A stretch of DNA of 64,000 bases from Bradyrhizobium diazoefficiens (GCF_016616235.1 NZ_CP067100.1:4213001-4277000), one strand, 5' to 3'. Shown: positions 33,294-41,097, numbered from the stretch's first letter. Numbers and translations: made by a program. The notes: generated from the letters alone by a model not told the origin.

Positions 33294-33452
33294 ATGAATT
33301 TGCAATGTGCATGTCTGCGCCTGGCGCTGCGCTCGACGCCGCCCGTGCCACTCGTCAGGATACCCGTCGAGCAGCCGCCGAAGGCTGCCAACGACAACCA
33401 GATGGCTTGGCCGTTCCTGCCGTTTCCGCTCGGCTGGTACGCCTGGAACTGA
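33294..33452 (+). CDS. possible small protein (52 aa) with WPF-LPFPLGWY tail
   Basis: ATG 33294 follows GGGGCGA at good spacing. The C-terminal half QPPKAANDNQMAWPFLPFPL, ending GWYAWN, is a composition I associate with small Bradyrhizobium peptides; the N-terminal half is basic. It lies in an 860-bp stretch that otherwise holds only a repeat and tRNA-Pro. Coding status rests on the start site and the tail pattern alone. Confidence 0.4.
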   Translation: MNLQCACLRLALRSTPPVPLVRIPVEQPPKAANDNQMAWPFLPFPLGWYAWN

Positions 33453-33489
33453 TCGCTAAAGCGCATCATCGCACTGTAGGTCGTTGTTT

Positions 33490-33559
33490 GAGCATGATCA
33501 CCTTCGAAAGCCGCTGCGCACCTTGCGCTCGCGCGGTCCCTTCGGGTCCGGATCATGCT
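33490..33559. repeat. copy 2 of the GGATCATGC dispersed repeat
   Basis: It begins gagcatgatcaccttcgaaa and ends cttcgggtccggatcatgct. It shares the cgcgcggtcccttcgggtcc middle with copy 1 (16477-16547). It sits in the 379-bp stretch 33453-33831 in front of tRNA-Pro, in which I see no gene. Confidence 0.78.
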
Positions 33560-33831
33560 TCAAAAAGCGCAACGCCGCGCAAGCGGAGTATCATCGCTTG
33601 GCGGCGTCCGTTTAGGCATTGGGCGCTGAAATTCCCAACACCTGTATGTCTATGGCGACGAGCAAAGGTTCGACGAAGCTTCGGTAATTGTGCGCCGCTC
33701 CACCACGTCGCAACGCCCTGAAAGAACCCGCAGAAGTCGCCCGGCGGAGGACAAGCGCGCAACCGAACAACGGCGTGCCAGAGTCACGTCAGAATCATTG
33801 GGAAAAAGTTTAGGAACTCAACGGCGGGACT

Positions 33832-33907
33832 GGTCGGGGCAGCTGGATTCGAACCAACGACCTGCAGTACCCAAAACTGCCGCGCTACCAGGCTGCGCTA
33901 TACCCCG
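33832..33907 (-). tRNA. tRNA-Pro (anticodon TGG)
   Basis: 76 nt on the minus strand including encoded CCA. The acceptor stem CGGGGTA pairs with TGCCCCG. The D arm is GCGCAGCCTGGTAGCGC. The anticodon stem GCAGT/ACTGC holds loop TTTGGGT, giving UGG. The T arm is TTGGTTCGAATCCAG. Confidence 0.96.
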
Positions 33908-34004
33908 AATGTCCGGCGAACCCTGTCGATACACGCTTCCCAAGTCGCCATCAAGCTTACTAACGGGCGCCAGCAAGGCTGGCAACGCCCTCCGCCGGCC
34001 GGTC

Positions 34005-34517
34005 CTATTTGCTGCCGAACAGCGGATGACCGACGCGGTCGCCGGGCCGGATACCGTATTTCTGTGCCGTTCCCGCCACCACCTCCAGCACGGCGCGCGC
34101 CGGGCCCCCCGACGAGATGATCTTGGTCGACAGCGGCTCGGTGTTCTCGGCGATGCGCAGGATGCGGCCGTCGGCGCGGATGAAGATCATATCGAGCGGA
34201 ACATAGGTGTTCTTCATCCACATCGACACCTCCTGCTCGGGATTGAAGTCGAACAGCATGCCTTTGCCGTCGGCCAGCTCCTTGCGGTACATCAGGCCGG
34301 TCTGCTTCTCCTCCTCGGTCGTCGCCATCTCGACCGAGAACACCTGCACGCCGTTCTTGGTGACGATCTCGAGCGGCTGGAAGCTGGCGGCGTTGGCGAT
34401 GGCAACACCGGCGACGACGAGGATGGCGGCAAGCCAGCCCATGGCGATCGATCCGGCCGCCTTTCGATCGGAAGAACGCGTGGCAAGGCGCATGGCAAAG
34501 GTCATGGCAGAAAACAT
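34005..34517 (-). CDS. DUF192 family exported protein
   Basis: About 170 residues (ATG 34517; ATG 34505 is also possible). The N-terminal signal/anchor is GWLAAILVVAGVAIANAASF. The DUF192 domain follows with VFSVEMATTEEEKQTGLMYR, MLFDFNPEQEVSMWMKNTYV and PLDMIFIRADGRILRIAENT, ending GDRVGHPLFGSK. The GLM-x-R and W-M-K-N motifs define the family; function unknown, periplasmic. The stop is 97 bp from tRNA-Pro on the same strand. Confidence 0.88.
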   Translation of the reverse strand: MFSAMTFAMRLATRSSDRKAAGSIAMGWLAAILVVAGVAIANAASFQPLEIVTKNGVQVFSVEMATTEEEKQTGLMYRKELADGKGMLFDFNPEQEVSMWMKNTYVPLDMIFIRADGRILRIAENTEPLSTKIISSGGPARAVLEVVAGTAQKYGIRPGDRVGHPLFGSK

Positions 34518-34639
34518 TGGAACGGCACTCGGAGCGCGTGGGACTGGAACAGTCCTTACGCGGCGATCATGACAAAAGCCAGAGGCGCGCCGGCCTGCCG
34601 GCATCCGTCTTGTCACGATTCCGGGAATGCAAGAGCTCA

Positions 34640-34745
34640 AGCATGATCCGGAAAAGTGCGAAGCGGTTTTCCGAAAAGATAAAGATAATGCGAGAACAAC
34701 AACCTAAAGCGCGATGACGTTTCATCGCAATCGCATCGCGCTTTA
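34640..34745. repeat. copy 3 of the dispersed repeat, with tail hairpin ending in the stop codon of the cold-shock gene
   Basis: The head is gcatgatccggaaaagtgcg / aagcggttttccgaaaagat. The tail on the minus strand is AAAGCGCGATG, 17-nt loop, CATCGCGCTTT, an 11-bp perfect stem, then AGGTTGTTGTT. The last bases of the element (34743-34745) are the TAA of the adjacent cold-shock gene. It is built like copy 4 (37864-37962). Confidence 0.85.
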
Positions 34746-35429
34746 GTGCGACTGCAATCCCGGCGAGCCGGTCTCGGGATGGATCTCGGCCGCCATCATG
34801 CCCTTGGAGCCGGGCCCGAAGCGGACCAGGACATACTGGCCGGGCCGCAGTTCGGTCATGCCGAACCGGCGCAGCGTCTCCATGTGCACGAAGATGTCGG
34901 GCGTGCCCTCGCCGCAAGTCAGGAAGCCGAAGCCGCGCAGCCGGTTGAACCATTTGACCTGGGCCCGCTCCAGCCCGCTGGTCGGGGTCACCGTGACGTG
35001 GGTGCGCGGCGGCAGCATCTGCGCCGGATGGATCGCGGTCGACTCATCCATCGAGACCACGCGGAACGCCTGGTAGCCCTTGGCGCGCTGGATGCACTCG
35101 ACGACGATGCGGGCGCCCTCATAGGCGGTCTGGAAGCCGTCGCGCCTGAGCACGGTGACGTGCAGGAGCACGTCGGGCCAACCATTGTCGGGAACGATGA
35201 AGCCGTAGCCCTTGGAGGCGTCGAACCATTTGATGACGCCGGTGACCTCGACGAGGTTGGCGCTGGCCTCCCCGAGGCCGGTGAAGGGGCTGAGGGCGCT
35301 GTCGCGGCCGGCACCGCCGTGCTCGCCCGGCATCATTCGCCCCGACGCGCCGCCGGGCCCCGGAACTCCAACCTTCTTGGACTCAAATCCGTCCGACGAC
35401 CCCATAACCCCGGACCCCACACATGCCAT
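34743..35429 (-). CDS. protein with two cold-shock domains
   Basis: 228 residues from ATG 35429 (SD GAGGCGGG). A ~60-residue Gly/Ser-rich N-terminus precedes the first cold-shock domain (GVIKWFDASKGYGFIVPDNG, DVLLHVTVLRRDGF). A linker leads to the second domain (AQVKWFNRLRGFGFLTCGEG, DIFVHMETLRRFGM). Both keep the RNP1 (K/R-G-F/Y-G-F) and RNP2 (F-V/L-H) aromatic residues, so both should bind single-stranded RNA/DNA. Double-CSD proteins are common in Hyphomicrobiales. An upstream GAGAA-TG-TTCTC palindrome near 35470 could be regulatory. The stop codon is supplied by the repeat next to it. Confidence 0.92.
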   Translation of the reverse strand: MACVGSGVMGSSDGFESKKVGVPGPGGASGRMMPGEHGGAGRDSALSPFTGLGEASANLVEVTGVIKWFDASKGYGFIVPDNGWPDVLLHVTVLRRDGFQTAYEGARIVVECIQRAKGYQAFRVVSMDESTAIHPAQMLPPRTHVTVTPTSGLERAQVKWFNRLRGFGFLTCGEGTPDIFVHMETLRRFGMTELRPGQYVLVRFGPGSKGMMAAEIHPETGSPGLQSH

Positions 35430-35603
35430 GCAACCCGCCTCAACGGCGGCGTCGAATCACGCGTCTTAAGAGAATGTTCTCAATTCGACGCGACGCGAAT
35501 CTTTCGACTCAAAAGATAACACTCCCGGTTGCGAGGCATAGACAAAAAAGAGATTCGCCGGAACCTATGAACAGCTTGCACAGGCGCGAATCAAATTGAC
35601 GCC

Positions 35604-36365
35604 TCAATTGCCGACAAAGGGCCCGAGGGTTTCGCCGATGTCGTGGCGGATCACGAGATCGGCGATGTCGTCCTGATCAGTCGGCTCGCGGTTGATGATG
35701 ACGAGGCGCGCGCCGGCCTCCTTCGCCATCATCGGAAAGCCCGCGGCCGGCCAGACCACCAGCGAGGAACCGATCGCGATGAAGAGGTCGCAGGCCCGCG
35801 ACAGCTCGGTGGCACGCTGCATTTCAGCCTCCGGCATCATCTGGCCGAACGAGATGGTGGCGGTCTTCACCGGCTCGTCGCAGACGGTGCAGTTGGGCGC
35901 GGCGCCGTCGCGGTCGAACCGGCGCTTCACCCAGTCGAGCTGATAGGACAATCCGCACCCGATGCAGCGCGCATAAGTGGTATTGCCATGAAGTTCAATC
36001 ACGTGCTCGGGCGCGAAGCCCGAGGCTTGGTGCAGATTGTCGATGTTCTGGGTGATGATCCCGGGAACCTTGCCGGCGCGGTAGAGTGAGGCGAGCGCGC
36101 GATGGCCGCGGCCGGGCTTTGCCGCGGCGAACACCTCCTCCATCGCAAAGCGGCGGCGCCAGGATTCGTCGCGCGCCTCTTGGCTGGCGATGAACTCGCC
36201 GAATTCGATCGGACGGTAGCGCGTCCAGATCCCGCCCGGCGAGCGGAAATCGGGGATGCCGCATTCAGTGGAGATGCCGGCACCGGTGAACGGGACGATG
36301 GTCTTCGCCTCGGCGATCATGTCGCCGAGCCGTTCAACGCCGCTGCGAAGATCTGACGCAATCAT
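35604..36365 (-). CDS. SIR2 family NAD-dependent protein deacylase
   Basis: 253 residues from ATG 36365 (SD GGGAGG). Sirtuin motifs are in order: VPFTGAGISTECGIPDFRSP (NAD binding), TQNIDNLHQASG, the catalytic histidine in VIELHGNTTYARC, four zinc cysteines (CIGC and CTVC), IAIGSSLVVWPAAGFP and VIINREPTDQDD. It removes acyl groups from lysines and may regulate acetyl-CoA synthetase-type enzymes. Presence of HGNTTYARC rather than the CobB Tyr-Arg pair suggests a class different from desuccinylases. It is monocistronic. Confidence 0.92.
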   Translation of the reverse strand: MIASDLRSGVERLGDMIAEAKTIVPFTGAGISTECGIPDFRSPGGIWTRYRPIEFGEFIASQEARDESWRRRFAMEEVFAAAKPGRGHRALASLYRAGKVPGIITQNIDNLHQASGFAPEHVIELHGNTTYARCIGCGLSYQLDWVKRRFDRDGAAPNCTVCDEPVKTATISFGQMMPEAEMQRATELSRACDLFIAIGSSLVVWPAAGFPMMAKEAGARLVIINREPTDQDDIADLVIRHDIGETLGPFVGN

Positions 36366-36621
36366 GGCGGGCCTCCCGAATCCATTTTGGCCTGGCTGCA
36401 ACCGGCGCAAGCGACAAGACTGCTGACGCTATTATCAAGCGCGAACGCGTTGCGCTCGGCAATTTCTTCCGGCCTTCGCTTATCACAATCCTGCAATGCC
36501 TCCTCCCCATTGACGCCCCAATCAGAAGCGCCAATGCATGTGTTGACGCGACTCAACGTGATTGCGGCGGCAGTGCTTGAGTTCCGGAGTGCACACGTAC
36601 TCAGGGTGTAGAGGGGATTTG

Positions 36622-36786
36622 ACATGACCGAAGACGAACAACGCAAGATCCGCGAACGCGAAGAGATCGCCGCCCGTGTCGCCGCCTTCCGTGCCACGCA
36701 GGAAAAATTCAAGCGCGAGCGTGAGGAATATTTCGTGTCGACGCTCGACAATGCCCGCAAGGTGGAACGGCCGTCGCTCTGGCCGT
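36622..36786 (+). CDS. small charged helical protein (54 aa)
   Basis: ATG 36622 with SD GAGGGG. MTEDEQRKIREREEIAARVA, then AFRATQEKFKREREEYFVST, then LDNARKVERPSLWP. It is nearly all charged helix, likely a short coiled coil, cytosolic. A strong terminator follows 24 bp after the stop, which supports a separate transcription unit. Function unknown. Confidence 0.72.
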
Positions 36787-36809
36787 AAGCAGGCTTCAAT
36801 CGCCGCGCA

Positions 36810-36840
36810 TGAAAAAAGCCCGGAGCGTCGCTCCGGGCTT
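36810..36840. terminator. bidirectional intrinsic terminator
   Basis: AAAAGCCCGGAGC-GTC-GCTCCGGGCTTTT: 13-bp perfect stem, A run and T run at opposite ends. It serves the + gene ending 36786 and the - gene ending 36855. Confidence 0.95.
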
Positions 36841-36854
36841 TTCGTTGTTCAGCC

Positions 36855-37139
36855 CTACCAATGACGGTAGTAGTGGTGGTGCCGGTAATACGGCCCACCG
36901 TAATAGGCATAGGGGCCAGGGCCGTAGTCATAATAGGCGGGGCCGCCGTAATAACCGTAGCTCGGACCATAATAACCGTACGGATGCGACGCGGCGATCG
37001 CGCCCGCGGTGATCGCGCCGGCGGCGAGACCGAATGCGAGGCCCGGACCGATGTGGCGCGCCTCGGCCGGCGCAGGCGCTGCGACCGCCGTCACGCCGAC
37101 GGCCGCGATGGTGGCCAGAACTGCCAGTGTCTTTTTCAT
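36855..37139 (-). CDS. secreted Tyr/Gly/His-rich small protein
   Basis: 94 residues. A signal peptide (MKKTLAVLATIAAVGVTAVA, cleavage after APA/AEA) is followed by a Gly/Ala helix (GPGLAFGLAAGAITAGAIAA) and a low-complexity tail of Tyr-Gly repeats (YGYYGPSYGYYGGPAYYDYG) ending in RHHHYYRHW. The His cluster could bind metal. Proteins of this type are frequent in Bradyrhizobium and unassigned. It ends at the terminator 36810-36840. Confidence 0.8.
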   Translation of the reverse strand: MKKTLAVLATIAAVGVTAVAAPAPAEARHIGPGLAFGLAAGAITAGAIAASHPYGYYGPSYGYYGGPAYYDYGPGPYAYYGGPYYRHHHYYRHW

Positions 37140-37311
37140 GTTCTCCTCCTTCGCGTACTGCGACGATAACGGCCAGCGCCTGCGATGGTTGCGCGCAGCG
37201 CGGAACCCGCGGCGGCAAAAAAATGGAGACCACGGGAACGAATACGCCCAGCGTGGATTGAACCTTCAAGTGCGGAAGCCTCCGCCATCCGGTAGAGGCA
37301 ACAGCACGAAG

Positions 37312-37345
37312 ACCCCGTCAGCATCCTCCGCGGTGCCGGCGGGGT
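37312..37345 (+). terminator. possible intrinsic terminator
   Basis: An ACCCCGTC ... GGCGGGGT stem of 8 pairs (one G-U) is followed by TTTTTGGTTT. No + gene ends nearby, so it may end an unannotated small transcript in 37140-37310. Confidence 0.4.
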
Positions 37346-37417
37346 TTTTGGTTTCACGGGAGCACATGGCAGCAGAGGCAAGCTTCTGCCAGCGGGCGGA
37401 GGATCGAGGAGGAGTGA

Positions 37418-37648
37418 TTGCCGATATCCGCTTTGCTGGCTCGCATCCGCAGGCTCGTTCCCAGATCCGGCGATCGGCATTACGACGAGATCGTCCGCAG
37501 CTTCGGCGTCGGCACGCTGCGTCCGCCGCCGGTGCCGATGAGCGACGGCGAACTGGCGCAGGCGATCGCCGAGTTCCTCAAGGAGCAGCCCTCGAGCGAG
37601 TCCGTTGCGACGCTCGGCCGTCGGCTCGACCCCTCCTCTCCGCTCTGA
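37418..37648 (+). CDS. small hypothetical protein (76 aa)
   Basis: TTG 37418 stands 6 nt after GAGGAGGAG, a very strong ribosome site. The product MPISALLARIRRLVPRSGDR / HYDEIVRSFGVGTLRPPPVP ends in a helical SDGELAQAIAEFLKEQPSSE. It is cytosolic with no known domain. Coding evidence is the ribosome site and good composition. An alternative GTG at 37414 leads into a frame of poor composition. Confidence 0.55.
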   Translation: MPISALLARIRRLVPRSGDRHYDEIVRSFGVGTLRPPPVPMSDGELAQAIAEFLKEQPSSESVATLGRRLDPSSPL

Positions 37649-37736
37649 ACTCTCGCGGAACAGCCTTCCCGGGAACATGCGCGCAGGGCGCACGTTGGCC
37701 TAGCCTTCGAGAGAAGAAGCAAAGAAAGGGCCGATC

Positions 37737-37862
37737 ATGCCCGTATGGCTCGAAATTCTGCTCAACCTGTCCGGCTATGCCGGCTTCGTGGCGCTCGCGA
37801 CGACGGGCGTCGGGTGCCCCGACGATTGCGCCGACGATCACATCGCCGGGGGCGAGCGCTAA
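37737..37862 (+). CDS. small hypothetical protein (41 aa)
   Basis: ATG 37737 follows AAAGGG by 7 nt. MPVWLEILLNLSGYAGFVAL, then ATTGVGCPDDCADDHIAGGE. A short hydrophobic helix is followed by a Cys-x3-Cys acidic tail. The acidic CPDDCADD cluster is distinctive and could bind a metal. A dispersed repeat starts right after the stop. Confidence 0.5.
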   Translation: MPVWLEILLNLSGYAGFVALATTGVGCPDDCADDHIAGGER

Positions 37863-37863
37863 C

Positions 37864-37962
37864 GCATGATCCGGAAAAGTGCGCAGCGGTTTTCCGAAAA
37901 GATCATGCGCAAACAAGGAGCCAAAGCGCAATGCCGATTCGTCTTGATCGCATCGCGTTTTA
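37864..37962. repeat. copy 4 of the dispersed repeat, supplying the stop codon of the next gene
   Basis: The head gcatgatccggaaaagtgcg / cagcggttttccgaaaagat is almost identical to copy 3. The tail aaagcgcaatg ... catcgcgtttta forms an imperfect stem. The final TTA (37960-37962) is the reverse complement of the stop codon of the minus-strand gene that follows. Confidence 0.85.
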
Positions 37963-38157
37963 GTTCGCGTGCGGCGCCTGACCCGCGGTGCGCACCAGGC
38001 GGTCCGCCTTGACCGCGACGCGCGTATCCTCGGCTTGCGGCCGCAGCGAGAAGCTGATCACCACGAAAGCGAGGCAGAACAGTGAGCCGACGACGGCGAC
38101 GCGCCGGTAGGTGTGCCGGTCGCCTTGATAAAAGGACGGTTCTGAAAATGGCGTCAT
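37960..38157 (-). CDS. small single-pass membrane protein (65 aa)
   Basis: From ATG 38157: MTPFSEPSFYQGDRHTYRRV, a hydrophobic helix VVGSLFCLAFVVISFSL, then a basic periplasmic tail. The TAA stop is contributed by the dispersed repeat. A CGGTTAGGTTA motif lies 84 bp upstream of the start. Function unknown. Confidence 0.65.
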   Translation of the reverse strand: MTPFSEPSFYQGDRHTYRRVAVVGSLFCLAFVVISFSLRPQAEDTRVAVKADRLVRTAGQAPHAN

Positions 38158-38299
38158 GAGAATGATGCTTGTTGGCAAAGTCGTTGTCTTTGCCAGGACA
38201 CCTACGCCAACCCGCAGCAAGCGCAACGCGATTGGGCTTTTAACCTAACCGAATAGGGTTATCGGCTTTCCGTGCAAGCTTTCGTTGACGTCTTGATCC

Positions 38300-38343
38300 A
38301 GCTAAGTCTTGATTAGCTAAGTCTTGATGTAGCTAAGTCTTGG
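38300..38343. repeat. three tandem copies of AGCTAAGTCTTGAT
   Basis: Copies at 38300-38313, 38315-38328 and 38331-38343 (last base changed); a partial copy (gtcttgat) stands at 38290-38297. It lies just downstream of the GrlR-like gene stop. Confidence 0.9.
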
Positions 38344-38349
38344 CGCGCT

Positions 38350-38700
38350 TCAGATCTCGGCGAGCCATTTCAGGGTTGCGCGAAAACTGAGGCTGCGATG
38401 GCCCGCGACCAGCACCGTGCCGAACACTTCGGCTTCGTCGTCGCGATACGTCCCGGAGAAGCCGCACGTGGCTTCCTCGCCGCCGAACAGCGGCCGGACG
38501 AAGCTGTCTGCGAACCGCGTGTGCTGATTGGTGGCGAGCTCGCCCTTCCAGGTCCCGTTGCCGCACTTATACGAGCCGCGCGACCAGAAGTAAGGCCCGC
38601 CGCCGAGCAGCACGCCGTCGCGCAGGATCAAGACGCCGCTGTCGCGGCCCTTCACGCCGTCGAGCATGTGGATGTGGATGGAATAAAGCCCGTTCTTCAT
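38350..38700 (-). CDS. GrlR-like regulatory protein
   Basis: 116 residues from ATG 38700. MKNGLYSIHIHMLDGVKGRD, SGVLILRDGVLLGGGPYFWS, then CGNGTWKGELATNQHTRF and CGFSGTYRDDEAEVFGTVLV. The small lipocalin-like beta barrel with N-G-x-Y and G-D-S/F-Y patterns is that of GrlR, the negative regulator of the enteropathogen type III locus. In rhizobia many such proteins exist without a GrlA partner, and none is seen here. They may bind a small molecule or another regulator. The 487-bp upstream gap carries two conspicuous palindromes. Confidence 0.8.
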   Translation of the reverse strand: MKNGLYSIHIHMLDGVKGRDSGVLILRDGVLLGGGPYFWSRGSYKCGNGTWKGELATNQHTRFADSFVRPLFGGEEATCGFSGTYRDDEAEVFGTVLVAGHRSLSFRATLKWLAEI

Positions 38701-39187
38701 CGATCGCGCCCGCCGTCCTGACGATAGCGCCGGACATAGAGAGCGTCGAGACGGAAAGCGCGGCGCCGCGTGCCCGCTTGGCCGCGCGGCTTTGTTCCAG
38801 CTTCGCTTCCATTTCGTTCTCGAAGAACGAATCGGAATTCCAGAAACCAGCGCGGAGCAGGTCTTAACAAATCGTTCGCATGCAAACGAACCCGCGATCG
38901 ATTCACCCCAGCGCATGAGGACGGGACTGCGCGAAGCATCACCCGCGCTCGGCCGTGCGGCACTGTCTCGCACCGACACAGAAGGCACGCCTTGTTCTGC
39001 ATCCGACTCCATTTCGTTCGCAGAGAACGAATCGGAGTCGAAAAACCGGCGCGCAGCGAATGCTAACGATCGGTGAAAGCGTGCGCCGCCGTCACGTCAT
39101 CAGTGGCGACAGTCTTCTCCGTCCTGTCAGACGCGCAACCGGAACGAGATCGCGCCTGACGGATGTCGCGGCTCTCACCGACGCCCG
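38701..39187. other. intergenic region with two related TTCGTTC/GAACGAA palindromes
   Basis: No gene is supported in this 487-bp gap. TTCGTTCT-CGA-AGAACGAA (38813-38831) and a longer hairpin 39005-39039 (GACTCC..TTCGTT / GAACGAA..GGAGTC) share the same core. A related degenerate copy (cttcgttcgcaaagtacgaa) is at about 15302-15321. They look like members of a small palindromic repeat family. Confidence 0.7.
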
Positions 39188-39325
39188 TCAAGCCGCGCGC
39201 TTGTCTTTGCCCTTCTCGGAAAAGCATTCCAGGATCTGGATGCGGAGCTCTTCCGCAGCCGGGCCTTCGACCTTGCGGAGCTTGTTCCAGAGCCTGATCA
39301 CTTCGCGTTGCTTGTCCACGGTCAT
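39188..39325 (-). CDS. small hypothetical protein (45 aa)
   Basis: ATG 39325 is preceded by GGAGGTGA at 4-nt spacing, a very strong ribosome site. MTVDKQREVIRLWNKLRKVE, then GPAAEELRIQILECFSEKGK. It is charged and helical, cytosolic. The strong initiation site and good codon use support a real gene. No family is recognised. Confidence 0.7.
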   Translation of the reverse strand: MTVDKQREVIRLWNKLRKVEGPAAEELRIQILECFSEKGKDKRAA

Positions 39326-39635
39326 GAATCACCTCCAAGGAAGATGACTGACTAGAACAAACTGAGAACAATAAGTCCAGTCCCCTGCGCGCGCTTTCCG
39401 GACGACGTCGCGTTTGAGCTTTGGCTGCCGCGTGGCCCCATGGCGGCCGGGATTTCAGCGCTCAGTCAACGTCGCAGCGCCGCCCGACATATTCCGTCAC
39501 GGCGGCGCGGTTGCGTTTTGGATTCTCAACCTTAAGTCAGGGATGCGGCTGACGGCCAGGCGCTGAAATCCCATCGCCGTTCGGCGCAGAAGCCCCGTGC
39601 GCAAGCGCGGGGTTCTTCTTTTGGGCCGCGGGGGA
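39326..39635. other. intergenic region between the 45-aa gene and HU
   Basis: 310 bp without a convincing gene. Near its end CCCCGTGC-GCAA-GCGCGGGG (39593-39612) is followed on the + strand by TTCTTCTTTT, a possible terminator for a + transcript whose gene I cannot see. Confidence 0.45.
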
Positions 39636-39932
39636 TCAAACCGCGTCCTTGGCGACCTTCAGCGGCGAGGCCTTCACCGACTTGCTCGCCGGCTTGGCCG
39701 CGAACTGCATCGGCTCCTTGGTGAAGGGATTGATGCCCATCCGCGCTTCGGTCGCGGGCTTGTTCACCACCGACATCTTCACGAAGCCAGGAATGACGAA
39801 CTCGCCGGACTCGTTGAGCTCCTTGTAGCCGACTGTCGCCATGTACTCGATCACCGACTTCACGTCGTTCTTCGACAGCTGCGTGCCTTCCGCAATTGCA
39901 TCGATCAACTGGGTCTTCGTCATCTTCGCCAT
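39636..39932 (-). CDS. HU-family DNA-binding protein
   Basis: 98 residues from ATG 39932 (SD AAGGAAT). The N-terminal helices MAKMTKTQLIDAIAEGTQLS / KNDVKSVIEYMATVGYKELN are followed by the beta arm with FVIPGFVKMSVVNKPATEAR / MGINPFTKEPMQFAAKPASK. The G-F-x-K and N-P-x-T-x-E motifs are of the HU/IHF fold, but the arm reads NKPATEARMGINPFTKEP instead of the canonical GRNPxTGE. This divergent HU type is common in Bradyrhizobium beside the standard one. The C-terminal tail SVKASPLKVAKDAV is extra. Confidence 0.9.
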   Translation of the reverse strand: MAKMTKTQLIDAIAEGTQLSKNDVKSVIEYMATVGYKELNESGEFVIPGFVKMSVVNKPATEARMGINPFTKEPMQFAAKPASKSVKASPLKVAKDAV

Positions 39933-40212
39933 GTTCTGAATTCCTTCTGTGCGCGCGAGCAAACCCTGCTGGACGCGGTCGAACCCGCGAAGCGCGCGCT
40001 TGCGATTCACGCCGGTGGCCATGAGGTGACGCGGCTTAGAACCCATCGAGGCTGAAAACGCAAGCCGCGGTTCTCTGGGATGAGGCCTCGCTTTGCGGCA
40101 AAATCTGGGCCTTCCGCACCCGGGGAAAATGCGCGCCTCGAACCGTGACGGCCGCGCACAGATCCCCGCCTCCAGGCCGCAGCGGCGATGATCGAGCTGT
40201 CAGCGAAGCCGA

Positions 40213-40503
40213 CTAGTCTCTCTCGTCATACCGATCGCAGCGCGCATCGCCACGCTTGACGTCGGTATCGATCTCATCGAGCGGCGGCGTGCATCGCAGC
40301 AGCGAATATTTGTCATTGTAGGGTGCGGGCTGCCGCCGGCAGACACTGGCGCCGATCGGGACCTGGATGGCCTGGGTGCCGACCGTGTAGAAGCAGTTGT
40401 CCGGCGGTGAACCGGGCTTCTGATCGGATGTTGTCGCCGCATTCTGCGCCAGTGCCGGCGCCAGACCGACTGCAACGAACGCAACCACGACAGCTTTCCA
40501 CAC
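40213..40503 (-). CDS. small secreted cysteine-containing protein
   Basis: About 96 residues from GTG 40503 (GGAGAG six bases upstream; a second GTG at 40509 is too near the ribosome site). A signal peptide (WKAVVVAFVAVGLAPALAQN) is followed by NCFYTVGTQAIQVPIGASVC, LLRCTPPLDEIDTDVKRGDA and RCDRYDERD. Four cysteines suggest two disulfides. Periplasmic, function unknown. A CGGTTAGGTTA motif lies about 137 bp upstream. Confidence 0.75.
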   Translation of the reverse strand: MWKAVVVAFVAVGLAPALAQNAATTSDQKPGSPPDNCFYTVGTQAIQVPIGASVCRRQPAPYNDKYSLLRCTPPLDEIDTDVKRGDARCDRYDERD

Positions 40504-40694
40504 GGCCACTCTCCGCCCTTGTCAGCTGACAGGATAGTCTATGCCCGGCGGACGCGATATTCAATTCGCACGCTGTTTCCGCGCCCGGCGTCACCTCGTC
40601 CCGAAACCTGTGGCTTGGCTCGCATTGTTCAGACTTCAGTAACCTAACCGCTCCAAGCTCTTCGTCACGTATCGTTGCGTTGGAGTACCCCACA

Positions 40695-40997
40695 GTGCTG
40701 GATTTTCACGAGCTGCGCGAACTCGCGGCCGATGTTCGTATTTTCGTCGACGTTGCCGAAGACAAGGCCGAAGCGCTCAGGGCCGTGATTGCGGCCTACG
40801 ACGTGGTGCTGGCGATCTTCCCTTCGCAGGAAGGCATGGGCCTGCATGTCATCAAGGGCAAGGAGATCCTGGACGGGATCGCAAATTCGCGGACCCATGC
40901 AATGTACAGCCACACCGCCATCGCGGTGCCCGACCTCGAGCATGCCGAAGTGCTCAAGCAGCTGACCGCGCCCGCCGAGCAACGGATTGCGGCGTAG
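40695..40997 (+). CDS. small conserved hypothetical protein (about 100 aa)
   Basis: GTG 40695 has GGAG 9 nt upstream; TTG 40680 would add five residues. VLDFHELRELAADVRIFVDV, AEDKAEALRAVIAAYDVVLA and HAMYSHTAIAVPDLEHAEVL show an alpha/beta pattern; the protein is acidic and cytosolic. No motif of a known enzyme. A good terminator 8 bp after the stop indicates a single-gene unit. Confidence 0.7.
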   Translation: MLDFHELRELAADVRIFVDVAEDKAEALRAVIAAYDVVLAIFPSQEGMGLHVIKGKEILDGIANSRTHAMYSHTAIAVPDLEHAEVLKQLTAPAEQRIAA

Positions 40998-41004
40998 GCT
41001 CCGC

Positions 41005-41036
41005 GCCGCCCCCCGGTCATGTCGGGGCGGCTTTTT
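41005..41036 (+). terminator. intrinsic terminator
   Basis: GCCGCCCC (41005-41012) pairs with GGGGCGGC (41024-41031), followed by TTTTT. Confidence 0.92.
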
Positions 41037-41097
41037 CGCACGACGGCCGCGGTGGGTTGACGATGTCCCGTTTGTTCGGTCTCGATGAGCCCCTAGG

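Noticed and set aside
33119..33556. 145-codon minus-strand frame between opgC and tRNA-Pro
   Set aside because: Crosses a dispersed repeat and lacks a ribosome site or coding composition.
36387..36611. 74-codon + strand frame between the sirtuin and the 54-residue gene
   Set aside because: No ribosome site and no recognisable pattern; overlaps the probable promoter region of both neighbours.
38300..38343. CRISPR-like short array
   Set aside because: Units are 14-15 bp with 1-2 bp between them, no spacers, no cas genes in the window.
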